Of a stretch of 64,000 bases of DNA, positions 52,488-61,080 are shown one piece after another. The stretch's first letter is position 1. Each line of letters begins with the position of its first letter. Location: the NCBI GenBank assembly GCA_965211775.1, contig OZ242974.1:2604001-2668000 (forward strand), read 5' to 3'. Source of the DNA: Thiodiazotropha sp040506975 (GTDB taxonomy: Bacteria > Pseudomonadota > Gammaproteobacteria > Chromatiales > Chromatiaceae). The notes under the pieces are model-generated. The model worked only from the letters and a program-made list of their open reading frames with translations. It did no database searches and was not told where the DNA came from. A program made the translations under genes and the position numbers.

Positions 52488-53021
52488 ATGAAGACAGAGG
52501 CATTGACAATTGGTACAGCACTCATGATTGCATCGATGACAGCCGCTGCCGGTCAGCGCGACTACTTTCACGATACCGCCAAGGTTATCGATGTTGAGCC
52601 GATCTACCGCAATGTAGAGGTTTCGTATCCCGAGAGAGAGTGCTGGGATCATGAGGTCGACCGCTATCATCCGGATGGACGCCGTTACACCGGCACGGTT
52701 TTGGGCGGCATTATCGGCGGCGTGGTCGCGAACAAGATCAGTCGAGGCCGTGGTCGAGGCAGAGATGCCGCCACCCTGGCGGGCACTCTGCTCGGTGGCG
52801 CCATCGGTCACGATATCAGTCAGCAGCACCGGGGCGGGCACCACACCACATCGGTGGAACGCCGTTGTGAAGTCATACACCACACCCGCTATGAGGAACA
52901 ATTGGTCGGCTATGATGTAACATATCGGTATAAGGGGCGTGAATTCACTACCCGCACCAACAATCATCCCGGGAAACGGATTCCGGTTGCGGTAACTGTC
53001 AGACCAATGGGCGATGATTAG
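52488..53021 (+). CDS. Glycine-zipper 2TM domain envelope protein
   Basis: A 177-residue protein with a signal peptide (to about residue 21). The mature part starts with an aromatic/charged segment (YFHDTAKVIDVEPIYRNVEV), then a glycine zipper (GTVLGGIIGGVVANKISRGR and AGTLLGGAIGHDIS), then a C-terminal beta domain (YDVTYRYKGREF). This matches the family of outer-membrane or periplasmic glycine-zipper surface proteins. Their role is in envelope structure and is not well defined. It opens an operon with the PepSY-like protein and the two-component pair. A good GGAG ribosome site precedes the ATG. Confidence 0.82.
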   Translation: MKTEALTIGTALMIASMTAAAGQRDYFHDTAKVIDVEPIYRNVEVSYPERECWDHEVDRYHPDGRRYTGTVLGGIIGGVVANKISRGRGRGRDAATLAGTLLGGAIGHDISQQHRGGHHTTSVERRCEVIHHTRYEEQLVGYDVTYRYKGREFTTRTNNHPGKRIPVAVTVRPMGDD

Positions 53022-53047
53022 AGCCAACACTACACAAATCCAAGACG

Positions 53048-53314
53048 ATGACGAATAGAACTCGATTCATATCCAAGACGCTGTTGTGCGCACTGCTGCT
53101 GATATCCGGCACCTATGCCAAAGGCGATATGAGCCTGGATCAAGCGGTGGAGCAGGCCAAACAGCGCCTGGGAGGTCGAGTGATCTCCGCCGAGACGCGG
53201 GAACGTGATGGCGAACGGGTTCACAACGTCCGTATCCTTACCAAGGACGGCAAGGTGCGTAGATTGCGGATCAATGCCGAAGGCGGTCGCCGCCACCACA
53301 AGGGTCGCCGGTGA
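53048..53314 (+). CDS. Small secreted PepSY-like protein
   Basis: An 88-residue protein with a signal peptide (about 1-25) and one PepSY-like unit: MSLDQAVEQAKQRLGGRVIS, then RVHNVRILTKDGKVRRLRIN. The tail is rich in Arg and His. Single PepSY proteins are often encoded next to PhoP/PhoQ-like systems and are thought to modulate the periplasmic sensor or inhibit proteases. Located between the glycine-zipper gene and the regulator gene, it is probably part of the same operon. Confidence 0.78.
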   Translation: MTNRTRFISKTLLCALLLISGTYAKGDMSLDQAVEQAKQRLGGRVISAETRERDGERVHNVRILTKDGKVRRLRINAEGGRRHHKGRR

Positions 53315-53409
53315 TTGGTGCGTTCAATAACTGATCATGAATCTCGGAACAGGCCGTTTTCAGCAATTTTCAACTGACCTGACGATAAGTCCAGGTATCG
53401 GATCTGCAG

Positions 53410-54084
53410 ATGCGTGTACTATTAGTAGAGGATGAAGCGGATATTCGCGAGCCATTGGCGGATAAACTGCGCAACCAGGGTTATACCGTAGATAGCGCCG
53501 AGGATGGTGCCGCCGGACTGTTTCTCGGCAGGGAGTATGGTATCGACGTGGGTATCGTCGATATCGGCTTGCCGAAGTTGTCAGGGATCGAGTTGATCAG
53601 GGAGCTGCGTAAGCTGGACAAGCATTTTCCGATTCTGATTCTGACCGCCCGCGGCAACTGGCAGGACAAGGTAGAGGGGCTGGAGGCGGGCGCCGATGAC
53701 TATCTGGTCAAACCTTTCCACGTGGAAGAACTGCTGGCCCGTCTTAATGCACTGTTGCGGCGTACCGGCGGTTGGTCACAACCGGTGCTTTCGGGTGGTC
53801 CGGTGGAACTCGATACCCGTACCCAGTCGGTCACCCTGCATGGTGAACCGGTGGAGTTGACAGCCTATGAGTACAAGGTGCTCGAGTACATGATGCTGCA
53901 TGCCGGTAAGGTAATCTCCAAGACCGATCTTACTGAGCATATCTACGACCAGGATCGGGATCGCGACAGTAATACCATCGAGGTGTTCGTACGCCGCCTG
54001 CGAAAAAAGCTCGATCCGGATGAGCGCTACAAACCGATAGAAACTCTCCGTGGCCGAGGTTACCGCTTTGCCCTCGAACGCTGA
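53410..54084 (+). CDS. OmpR-family response regulator, PhoP-like
   Basis: A 224-residue regulator. The receiver domain (1-115) has acidic residues in LLVEDEADI, the phosphorylation aspartate in GIVDIGLPKLSG (about residue 51) and lysine in DDYLVKPFHVEELLARL. The winged-helix DNA-binding domain (about 128-222) ends TLRGRGYRFALE. It works with the histidine kinase encoded 40 bp downstream. The pair resembles PhoP/PhoQ of gammaproteobacteria, which respond to Mg2+ and cationic peptides; signal identity here is not shown. Confidence 0.92.
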   Translation: MRVLLVEDEADIREPLADKLRNQGYTVDSAEDGAAGLFLGREYGIDVGIVDIGLPKLSGIELIRELRKLDKHFPILILTARGNWQDKVEGLEAGADDYLVKPFHVEELLARLNALLRRTGGWSQPVLSGGPVELDTRTQSVTLHGEPVELTAYEYKVLEYMMLHAGKVISKTDLTEHIYDQDRDRDSNTIEVFVRRLRKKLDPDERYKPIETLRGRGYRFALER

Positions 54085-54124
54085 TCCTTTCCACTGTTAC
54101 CACTAAGGGAGCAAAACGGCCTGG

Positions 54125-55483
54125 ATGGGACAAGTTCGTACCTTCTCCATACATCAACGCCTGTTGTTGGCGGCCAGTCTGGTATTGAGCGCCTTTCTTG
54201 GATTGACGGGACTGGCCCTCGACAAGGCGTTCCGTTCAGCCAGTGAAGAGGCGCTACAGGCCCGCCTTTACAGCAGTGTCTATGCACTTTTGGCGGCGGC
54301 AGAGGAGGATGAAGCGGGACGACTCAGGATGCCTCAGGTATTGACCGATCCCCGTTTCAACCGACCGGAATCGGGACTTTATGCCCAGGTCAGCGGCACG
54401 CAGGAGAGCTACCTCTGGATATCCCCCTCTTCGGTGGGCCACAAGCTTGGCTTTGTACGCGAAATGCAGCCGGGCGACTCGAAATTCGAACAGTTCAAGC
54501 TCGATGGTGCTGCTACCATGGGATTGAGCTTCGGTGTGGTTTGGGAGGATTTCCAAGGGCGTGAACTGCAATATGTCCTGGCGGTGGCGGAGGACTTGAA
54601 ACCGTTGCAGGAACAGATTGCCGCATTCCGCGACACTCTTTTTCTCTGGCTTGGCGGCGCAGCGCTGCTGCTGTTGCTGGTACAGGGCTGGGTGTTGCGC
54701 TGGGGATTGCATCCGTTGCGGGAAGTGGCGCAGGCGCTGACCGAGATTGAGTCGGGTCGCGAGGATCAGCTGAAGGGAGACTATCCGAAGGAGCTGGATC
54801 GTCTGACCTCGAATATCAATTCCCTGATTCGCCATGCCCAGGCCCGTCAACAGCGTTATCGTGACAGTCTCGGTGACCTTGCCCATAGCCTCAAGACACC
54901 ACTGGCGGTTTTGCAGGGTGTCGCTGAGAATGAAAGTGACAATCAGCAGGCAATTAAAAATACGCTGCGCGAACAGGTCGAGCGCATGAACCAGATCGTC
55001 AGCCATCAGCTGCAACGGGCGGCAGCCTCAGGGAGCAGCGTGCTGACCCAAAACCTGTCCGTCAAACCGCTGGTGGAACGTATCGCGGGCTCTCTGGAAA
55101 AGGTCTATCGGGAACAGAGAATAACCTGGGATCTTGAAGTTGCAGAGGGGGTCCTTTTCCGTGGCGATGAGGGCGATCTTATGGAACTTCTGGGGAACCT
55201 GATGGAAAACGCCTGCAAATACGGTCATGGCCATGTTCGGATCAGGGCAGTAACAGGGAAGGATCTCCATCTAAGCGTGGAGGACAATGGAAAGGGTATT
55301 CCAGAAGATCAGGTGCAATCGGTGTTACAGCGAGGACATCGTGCCGACCAGCAGCTGCCCGGTCAGGGAATCGGACTCTCGGTCGCTGCCGATATTGTCG
55401 CAGCGTATGGGGGGCGGATCGAAATAGGTGTGGCCGAACAGTTGGGTGGCGCGGCCGTGCAGGTATATCTCCCCGGAGGATGA
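54125..55483 (+). CDS. Sensor histidine kinase, PhoQ-like
   Basis: A 452-residue kinase with TM1 near residues 10-32, a periplasmic sensor of about 135 residues, TM2 near 170-192 and a HAMP-like linker. The H-box is DLAHSLKTPLAVLQG; the ATP-binding domain has the N-box GNLMENACKYG, the G1 box VEDNGKGIPEDQ and the G2 box LPGQGIGLSVAADIV. HSLKTPL is characteristic of the PhoQ subfamily. It phosphorylates the regulator encoded just upstream. All motifs are intact. The sensed signal cannot be inferred from sequence alone. Confidence 0.92.
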   Translation: MGQVRTFSIHQRLLLAASLVLSAFLGLTGLALDKAFRSASEEALQARLYSSVYALLAAAEEDEAGRLRMPQVLTDPRFNRPESGLYAQVSGTQESYLWISPSSVGHKLGFVREMQPGDSKFEQFKLDGAATMGLSFGVVWEDFQGRELQYVLAVAEDLKPLQEQIAAFRDTLFLWLGGAALLLLLVQGWVLRWGLHPLREVAQALTEIESGREDQLKGDYPKELDRLTSNINSLIRHAQARQQRYRDSLGDLAHSLKTPLAVLQGVAENESDNQQAIKNTLREQVERMNQIVSHQLQRAAASGSSVLTQNLSVKPLVERIAGSLEKVYREQRITWDLEVAEGVLFRGDEGDLMELLGNLMENACKYGHGHVRIRAVTGKDLHLSVEDNGKGIPEDQVQSVLQRGHRADQQLPGQGIGLSVAADIVAAYGGRIEIGVAEQLGGAAVQVYLPGG

Positions 55484-55526
55484 AGACCTTCCAACCATTC
55501 AGAAAAAGGGCCGGTGTTCTAATCGT

Positions 55527-56528
55527 TCAATGGTCTGCTACCTGGCTTAACCTGAGGAAGTTATCCAAGCGATGGGGTGTAATCTCGGCACTCTCCAGGG
55601 CCGCCTGAATGGCGCAACCCGGTTCATGGTCGTGACTGCAATTATGAAACCGGCAGCGACCGAGAAACGGCCGGAATTCGATAAACCCCTGTTCCAGTTC
55701 CTGCCGGGAAAGATCGGTAAGGCGAAAGCTGCGCACACCCGGTGAATCGATCAGTTCGCCACCCTGGGGAAGGGTATAACAGGTTGCCGCCGAGGTGGTG
55801 TGTCTGCCCAGGCCGGTCGCATTGGAGAGGCGTCCTGTTTCCACCTTCATCGATGGCAGCAGTGCATTGACCAGTGATGACTTGCCCACCCCTGACTGTC
55901 CCAGCATGATACTTGTCTCATCCTTCAGATTATCGATCAGAAGATCCAATCCATGTTCACGTTTGGCGCTTACCCCGATAACCGTATATCCGATCGACCT
56001 ATATGGTTCAAAGCGCCTTATGAATTCATGCTCTGTTCCCCCTCCCAGCAGGTCGATCTTGTTGATGGCGATCAAGGGTGGGATACCTATGGTTTCGGCA
56101 GTCACCAGATACTGGTCCAGAAGGTAGCCACTGGGTTCCGGCTTGGGCGCGAGCACTATCACCAGTTGGGTGATATTGGCCGCCAATGGTTTGTGTCTGC
56201 CGCTGTAATCGGGGCGGCTGAGGACACTGCTTCGAGGTTGCAGCGCCGTCACCACACCGGTGGTTTCATCCACCTGGTGCCAAATGACCCAATCACCACA
56301 GACAGGATGGCCGATATGTTGCCGTGTCTGACAGCGAAACAGCTTGCCCTGTGCGTCCATGACACCCAGGGTTGCACCGTGGCGGATGACAACGCGTCCC
56401 TCCAGCGCCGGGTTGTCCCCAGCCTCTGAAAGTGATTGCCTGGCCTTTGAATCGAGTCGTTTGCGACGTTTCTCCTGTATGGCCTGAATGCGTGTTTTCT
56501 GTTGTTTGGTCAGGCGACGTTTGGCCAT
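55527..56528 (-). CDS. rsgA: Ribosome small subunit GTPase RsgA
   Basis: A 333-residue circularly permuted GTPase. An OB-fold domain (about 40-110) precedes the G domain, in which G4 (AINKIDLL) comes before G1 (GQSGVGKSSL) and G3 (DSPGVRSF). The C-terminal zinc finger is CRFHNCSHDHEPGC. The basic N-terminus (KRRLTKQQKTRIQAIQEKRR) is typical. RsgA checks late 30S maturation. It opens the conserved rsgA-orn-queG-nnr-tsaE neighbourhood, here with a cytochrome gene and a peptidase inserted between it and orn. Confidence 0.95.
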   Translation of the reverse strand: MAKRRLTKQQKTRIQAIQEKRRKRLDSKARQSLSEAGDNPALEGRVVIRHGATLGVMDAQGKLFRCQTRQHIGHPVCGDWVIWHQVDETTGVVTALQPRSSVLSRPDYSGRHKPLAANITQLVIVLAPKPEPSGYLLDQYLVTAETIGIPPLIAINKIDLLGGGTEHEFIRRFEPYRSIGYTVIGVSAKREHGLDLLIDNLKDETSIMLGQSGVGKSSLVNALLPSMKVETGRLSNATGLGRHTTSAATCYTLPQGGELIDSPGVRSFRLTDLSRQELEQGFIEFRPFLGRCRFHNCSHDHEPGCAIQAALESAEITPHRLDNFLRLSQVADH

Positions 56529-56536
56529 CGAAAGCC

Positions 56537-56821
56537 TCAGGGTTTGATGCCGAATTTGTAGAACTCCAAATTGAGGTATGCCGCGGTACTTTCGATCTGA
56601 TCATCAAACCAGGACAGGCCAAGATTCTGTTGACAAAAGCGTACCTGTTTGTGCAGCCCCGGCAGGGAGGTAACACGTCGGTTATCCCGCGTATAGACTT
56701 CACTGCCGTGACACTTGACGCAGTGTTCTTCGTTTAACTGCTTTCCCATTGCGGGGTCGGCCGCCAGTGAGGTTGTTGATGCGAGAGTCAGCATCATTGC
56801 GGGTATCACGGTTTTGATCAT
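56537..56821 (-). CDS. Small periplasmic c-type cytochrome
   Basis: A 94-residue precursor with signal peptide (to about residue 21). The heme-binding motif CVKCH is at residues 34-38, and the C-terminal LNLEFYKF may replace the usual Met ligand region, since no methionine follows CVKCH. The distal ligand is therefore uncertain. It would be a mono-heme electron carrier exported by the Sec route and assembled by the Ccm system. Its start overlaps a small upstream frame by ATGA. Confidence 0.85.
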   Translation of the reverse strand: MIKTVIPAMMLTLASTTSLAADPAMGKQLNEEHCVKCHGSEVYTRDNRRVTSLPGLHKQVRFCQQNLGLSWFDDQIESTAAYLNLEFYKFGIKP

Positions 56822-56937
56822 TTGCTATCTCCATTGACCAGTGGGTTCTGTTGTTCCGCAAACGACTGGTAATCACCTCTCTTCCAGTCATCGGCGCTCG
56901 CTATCTTTATGGGGGAGTGGGAAAATATGGCTGACAT
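56818..56937 (-). CDS. Possible 39-residue peptide gene
   Basis: ATG 56937 opens MSAIFSHSPIKIASADDWKR and ends VNGDSK at a stop overlapping the cytochrome start (ATGA). The ATGA overlap and sensible codon use hint at a translated leader or the tail of a lost gene. No ribosome site and no family match are visible. It may be spurious. Confidence 0.3.
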   Translation of the reverse strand: MSAIFSHSPIKIASADDWKRGDYQSFAEQQNPLVNGDSK

Positions 56938-56953
56938 AGATATAAATACAGGT

Positions 56954-58192
56954 CTATCGATTCCGGATATTGGCGATACGCACGGGCGCCGGCGGGTGGC
57001 TGTCATGAAACAGTGAATAGAGCGGATCCGGTGTCAGGGTGCTGGCGTTGTCCTGGTAGAGTTTGACCAATGCCTGCACAAGAAACTCTCCATTCGTCTG
57101 CCTGACGGCATAGTTGTCGGCCTGAAACTCGTAACGACGGGACAGGTAACTCCCCAGGGGTGTAAAAAAGATGGTGAAAACCGGAATCGCCAGCATAAAC
57201 AGCAGCAGGGCGGCAGCATTGGAGGGGTGGCTGATCCCCAGGCCGTTATAGAACCATGGCTGTTGAGAGAGCCAGCCCAGCAGGGCCAATCCGAGCAGAG
57301 AGAGGAGACCCATCAACAACATCTGTTTCAGGATATGTTTGTAGCGGAAATGGCCAAGCTCGTGGGCCAGGACCGCTTCCATCTCATCAATCGTCAATGC
57401 ATCCAGCAGGGTGTCGAAAAAGACAATGCGCTTGCTTTTGCCGAAACCGGTGAAATAGGCATTGCCGTGATTAGAACGTTTTGAGCCGTCCATGACAAAG
57501 ATGCCGTCGCTGGTAAATCCGCATCGTTGCAATAGGGACTGGATACGGTTCCGCATATCGCCATCATCCAATGGGGTAAATCGATTGAACAACGGGGCGA
57601 TAAACTTTGGGTAAGCCCAGCTCAGGGTCAGCGTGAAGCCCATCCAGACGATCCATGCGGCAAGCCACCAGTATTGACCGGCACCTTGCATGAGTTGCAG
57701 GACGATCCAGAGCAGGGGGCCTCCCAGCATGATGGAGAGCATGAGGCCGAGCAGACGGTCCTTGAGATATTGCTGCGGGGTGGTGCGGTTGAAACCGAAG
57801 GCAGTTTCCAGGCGGAATGTCCGATAGAGGTCGAACGGCATTTCCAGCAGGCTGTTGATGAGGAAGAAGGAGAAGATGAAAAGCATGCCGATGGTGATCT
57901 CTTCCCAGGCAAGGCCGCGCCACAAGTGATCGAGTAGATCGAGTCCTCCTCCCAGGGTCCATATGAGCAGCAGTGAGACACCCACCACGGCTTCAAGGAT
58001 CGCAAGGCGTCCTTTGGCCTGGGTGTAGTCCGCTGCCTTCTGATGCTCGTTGAGTGTCACTCTATCGCTGAATTCCCCCGGTACATGACTACGATGTCGA
58101 GAGACGTGCCCAAGGTGCCGCAACAGCAACCAGAGCTGAAGCAAGGTGCCAATCGCGAGAAATGTGAGGAACAGTTGGGTAAATATCGGCAT
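56954..58192 (-). CDS. M48 family metallopeptidase, Ste24-like
   Basis: A 412-residue integral membrane zinc protease. The HExxH motif is in EAVLAHELGHFRYKH (about residue 275), with the third ligand glutamate in RRYEFQADNYAV. An N-terminal M48_N region with several TM helices (NSLLEMPFDLYRTFRLETAF) precedes it. The family includes the CAAX prenyl protease Ste24; bacterial members clear abnormal membrane proteins. It is divergent from orn across about 150 bp. Full length and intact. Confidence 0.9.
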   Translation of the reverse strand: MPIFTQLFLTFLAIGTLLQLWLLLRHLGHVSRHRSHVPGEFSDRVTLNEHQKAADYTQAKGRLAILEAVVGVSLLLIWTLGGGLDLLDHLWRGLAWEEITIGMLFIFSFFLINSLLEMPFDLYRTFRLETAFGFNRTTPQQYLKDRLLGLMLSIMLGGPLLWIVLQLMQGAGQYWWLAAWIVWMGFTLTLSWAYPKFIAPLFNRFTPLDDGDMRNRIQSLLQRCGFTSDGIFVMDGSKRSNHGNAYFTGFGKSKRIVFFDTLLDALTIDEMEAVLAHELGHFRYKHILKQMLLMGLLSLLGLALLGWLSQQPWFYNGLGISHPSNAAALLLFMLAIPVFTIFFTPLGSYLSRRYEFQADNYAVRQTNGEFLVQALVKLYQDNASTLTPDPLYSLFHDSHPPAPVRIANIRNR

Positions 58193-58343
58193 CAGTCCAG
58201 TTTGTTAACTCAGTCGGAGGTGTACGAATGTTCTATTAGATCATTCCAGATGAAAAATGCTCACAGTATTTCAGTACCTAGAATACAGAGAGTGGCAGCT
58301 TCCTGCTAGAATCTGGCGGCTGATAGTGAAAAAGGATAACAAA

Positions 58344-58892
58344 ATGCCTGTTGATGCCTCCAACCTGATATGGATAGATTTGGAAATGACTGGGCTCGAT
58401 CCTCAGAATGATGAGATTATCGAGATCGCGACGATTGTCACCGATGCACGACTAACCATCCTGGCTGAGGGGCCCACGATCGCAATACACCAGTCACAAC
58501 AAAGGCTGGATGCCATGGATGAGTGGAATCAACGACAACATGGCGCCTCCGGGCTGATCGAGCGTGTCCAGAAGAGTGACTATGATGAGGCGCGGGCAGA
58601 GGTTGAAACCCTGGATTTTTTGCAGTATTACCTGCCCGGTGGCGCATCGCCCATGTGTGGCAACAGCATATGTCAGGATCGGCGTTTCCTGGCACGGACG
58701 ATGCCGAAGCTTGAGGCCTTTTTTCACTACCGGAATCTGGACGTCAGTACCCTGAAGGAGCTGATGAATCGATGGGCGCCGTCACTGAGCGAGGGATTCT
58801 CGAAAGCGGGAAAACATCTCGCACTGGATGACATCAAGGATTCCATCAATGAATTGCGCTACTACCGGGACCATTTCCTGCGTCTGCCCTGA
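58344..58892 (+). CDS. orn: Oligoribonuclease
   Basis: A 182-residue DEDDh exonuclease from ATG 58344, preceded by AAAGGA. The motifs are WIDLEMTGLDP (Exo I), GNSICQDRRFL (Exo II) and HLALDDIKDSINELRYYR (Exo III). Orn degrades two-nucleotide RNAs, including pGpG from c-di-GMP turnover, relevant to the c-di-GMP proteins elsewhere in the window. A longer frame from 58257 has no support. In E. coli, a tRNA-Gly cluster follows orn; none is seen here. Confidence 0.95.
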   Translation: MPVDASNLIWIDLEMTGLDPQNDEIIEIATIVTDARLTILAEGPTIAIHQSQQRLDAMDEWNQRQHGASGLIERVQKSDYDEARAEVETLDFLQYYLPGGASPMCGNSICQDRRFLARTMPKLEAFFHYRNLDVSTLKELMNRWAPSLSEGFSKAGKHLALDDIKDSINELRYYRDHFLRLP

Positions 58893-58909
58893 CATCCGCG
58901 ATCTATTTC

Positions 58910-58929
58910 ATTAGTGTTAACAGGCCCTA
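58910..58929. repeat. Short dispersed repeat overlapping the queG stop
   Basis: ATTAGTGTTAACAGGCCCTA equals the last 20 bases of the MITE end plus the TA flank. The complement TAG at 58927-58929 is the stop codon of queG. Confidence 0.6.
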
Positions 58930-60009
58930 ATAACCCGGATAGCTTTTTCGATGTTGTTGCAAGGCCCATGCAATGTGTTCACCTAGCAGTGGCGAGCTGT
59001 TTTCGAGGCGCTCTTGCAGGGCGGTCACAACCCCTGCATTTGTGGGGGCGTTGCCCAGGGCAACGGCGATATTTCTTAACCAGCGGGTATGGCCTAAGCG
59101 CCGGATCGCAGATCCTTTGGTACGCTGCAGGAAAGTGGCCTCGTCCCAAGTGAAGAGTGTAACAAGGGTGGCGCTGTCGAGGGAGGCGCGGGGGAGGAAA
59201 TCGATCTCACGGGTAAGCTGGGCGAAACGGTTCCATGGGCAGACCTGCATACAGTCATCGCAGCCAAATATTCTGTTGCCCATGTCTCGTCTGAGATGCT
59301 CGGGTATCGAGCCATGGAGTTCGATGGTCAGATAGGAGATACAACGTCTGGCATCCAGTTGATAGGGCGCTACGATAGCCTGTGTGGGGCAACAGTCGAT
59401 ACAGGCCGAGCAGTCACCGCAATGATCTTGAGCCGGCGAGTCGCAAAGTAACGGTATGTCGGTATAGATCTCTCCAAGAAAAAACCAGGAGCCGGCGTTT
59501 CTGGCGATCAGGTTGGTATGCTTGCCGATCCAGCCAAGACCTGCTTTTTGCGCCAGGGGTTTTTCCATCACCGGCGCCGAGTCGACAAAGACCCTGCAGT
59601 CGGCGTTATTCACCTCGGTGCGGATCAAATCCACCAGTTTCTGCAATCGCTTGCGTAACAGCTTGTGGTAGTCGCGTCCCAAGGCGTAACGCGCAACAAA
59701 TGCCCGCTCCGGATCTGCAAGGATTCGTTCGGACTGATTCAGGGATTCAGGTAGATAGTTCAATCTGGCTGATATGATCCTGGTGGTGCCTGGTTCCAGT
59801 TCCGCGGGACGGCTGCGCTTGGTGCCATGTTTTTCCATATAGCCCATGTCCCCGTGAAAACCTTTTGCAAGCCACGCCTCGAGCTTGGCTTCCGCATCGG
59901 TCAGGTCCGTGTCCGCGATACCGATGGCGCTCAATCCCAGGGAGTTGGCCCAAGTCTTTATCTTGCGGGTCAACAGTGCCAGTTGTGTATGCTGCAATGC
60001 GTATTGCAT
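58927..60009 (-). CDS. queG: Epoxyqueuosine reductase
   Basis: A 360-residue protein matching QueG: FHGDMGYMEKH, GLGWIGKHTNLI, and two 4Fe-4S clusters with CGDCSACIDCCPTQAI and CDDCMQVCPW. It reduces epoxyqueuosine to queuosine in tRNA using cobalamin and iron-sulfur clusters. The C-terminal HEAT-like region (about 290-355) is present, with the native-looking end RKSYPGY. Its stop lies in a short dispersed repeat. Compared with E. coli, queG is inverted relative to nnr/tsaE and separated by IS200. Confidence 0.94.
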   Translation of the reverse strand: MQYALQHTQLALLTRKIKTWANSLGLSAIGIADTDLTDAEAKLEAWLAKGFHGDMGYMEKHGTKRSRPAELEPGTTRIISARLNYLPESLNQSERILADPERAFVARYALGRDYHKLLRKRLQKLVDLIRTEVNNADCRVFVDSAPVMEKPLAQKAGLGWIGKHTNLIARNAGSWFFLGEIYTDIPLLCDSPAQDHCGDCSACIDCCPTQAIVAPYQLDARRCISYLTIELHGSIPEHLRRDMGNRIFGCDDCMQVCPWNRFAQLTREIDFLPRASLDSATLVTLFTWDEATFLQRTKGSAIRRLGHTRWLRNIAVALGNAPTNAGVVTALQERLENSSPLLGEHIAWALQQHRKSYPGY

Positions 60010-60068
60010 AGAGATCGTTCATTCGGATGCAACGGCTGGGAAACTCGCCTGAGCGGGTGTCGGTGTGC

Positions 60069-60102
60069 TAGGGCCGATTGGATTAGTGTTAACAGGCCCT
60101 AG
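60069..60102. repeat. Solo MITE end bordering IS200
   Basis: The block starts CTAGGGCCGATTGGATTAGT and ends AACAGGCCCTAG. It equals a single 31-bp terminal repeat of the MITE with CTA/TAG borders. IS200 copy B begins immediately after it. Confidence 0.7.
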
Positions 60103-60746
60103 ACAAAAATGGAGACCCCCCAGCTCTGCTGGGGAGGCATCAACAGTTTGACAGAAACAGTAGTCTCATAGTAACCCCAAAGCGTGAGCCGCCAAGCAAC
60201 ACGCTAAGGAGAAACCATGAGACAAGTAGAAAGTTTAAGCCACACAAGATGGGAGTGTAAGTACCATATTGTTTTTATTCCGAAGTACCGGAGGAAGACG
60301 CTTTTTGGGCAGATCAGGCAAGAGCTTGGAGAGGTATTTCATCGGCTGGCGAGGCAGAAAGAGAGTTTGATAGAGGAAGGGCATGTTATGGCAGATCATG
60401 TCCATATGATGATATCGATGCCACCAAAATATACGGTATCGCAGGTAGTTGGTTTTATCAAAGGGAAAAGTGCGATCCACATAGCCCGTACCTACCTGGG
60501 TCGAAAAAGGAACTATGTTGGCCATCATTTCTGGGCCAGGTGATATTTTACCTCGACGGTAGGTAGGGATGAGCAGGTGATTCGGGAGTATATACGGTAC
60601 CAGGAAGCGGAAGACCATAGGATTGATCAGTTATAGTTGATGTAACAGCCCCTTTGAGGGGCTCAAGGAGCCAATAGGCTCCGTTTTACAGACCGCTTCG
60701 AGCGGTTCACAACTAAAGCCCCCGGCTTTGCCGGGGGATACTTACT
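60103..60746 (+). mobile_element. IS200-type element, copy B (about 644 bp)
   Basis: Uninterrupted copy with a left-end hairpin (arms CCCCAGC/GCTGGGG) and right-end hairpins, including CCCCCGGC/GCCGGGGG just before the end ATACTTACT. It lies between queG and nnr, and its left end directly follows the solo repeat. It differs from copy A by only a few bases. Confidence 0.85.
60217..60543 (+). pseudogene. tnpA: IS200 TnpA truncated by an in-frame TGA
   Basis: The open frame gives 108 residues, MRQVESLSHTRWECKYHIVF and onward, with HUH motif ADHVHMM near residue 60. It stops at a TGA after FWAR, where relatives have FWARGYFVST. After the TGA, the same frame continues for about 30 codons (STVGRDEQVIREYIRYQEAE) to a TAG. 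The catalytic tyrosine of Y1 transposases lies in that lost segment, so the 108-residue product should be inactive. The same stop in copy A means it predates their separation. UGA readthrough is an unlikely but testable alternative. Confidence 0.85.
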
Positions 60747-60818
60747 ATAACCCGGCTCTCAAGCTCCACCTGTCTGTCCGCCTCCGGTTATCATATGTGC
60801 CGAATACCCATCATACCG

Positions 60819-60837
60819 GGTTATCGAATCGATAACC
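60819..60837. promoter_or_regulatory. Palindrome upstream of nnr
   Basis: GGTTATCG at 60819-60826 and CGATAACC at 60830-60837 form an 8-bp inverted repeat around AAT. It could be an operator or a hairpin. It lies in the 335-bp gene-free stretch between IS200 and nnr, in which I see no other gene. Confidence 0.4.
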
Positions 60838-61080
60838 TGTGCCAGTGATTGAAAGAAATGGTGTAGCCATGCCTCGTCATCTAGGCGCTTGATATCCCCG
60901 AATTCCCACAAGTATCAATCATAAATCCTTCGCTGGCCGTCGACTGTTACAGCAATTGGCATCGATGACGGATCAGGGCTTTTGAACCCTCGTCCGCAAC
61001 AGGGTATGGTTTGCCCAAGCGATGAGTTGTATACGCTTTGTGAAACGTCGACTTGCCATGAGATTTATCGAATGCGTGCT

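Noticed and set aside
58893..58926. tRNA genes between orn and queG, as in E. coli
   Set aside because: Only 34 bp separate the two genes and contain the dispersed repeat; no tRNA fits.
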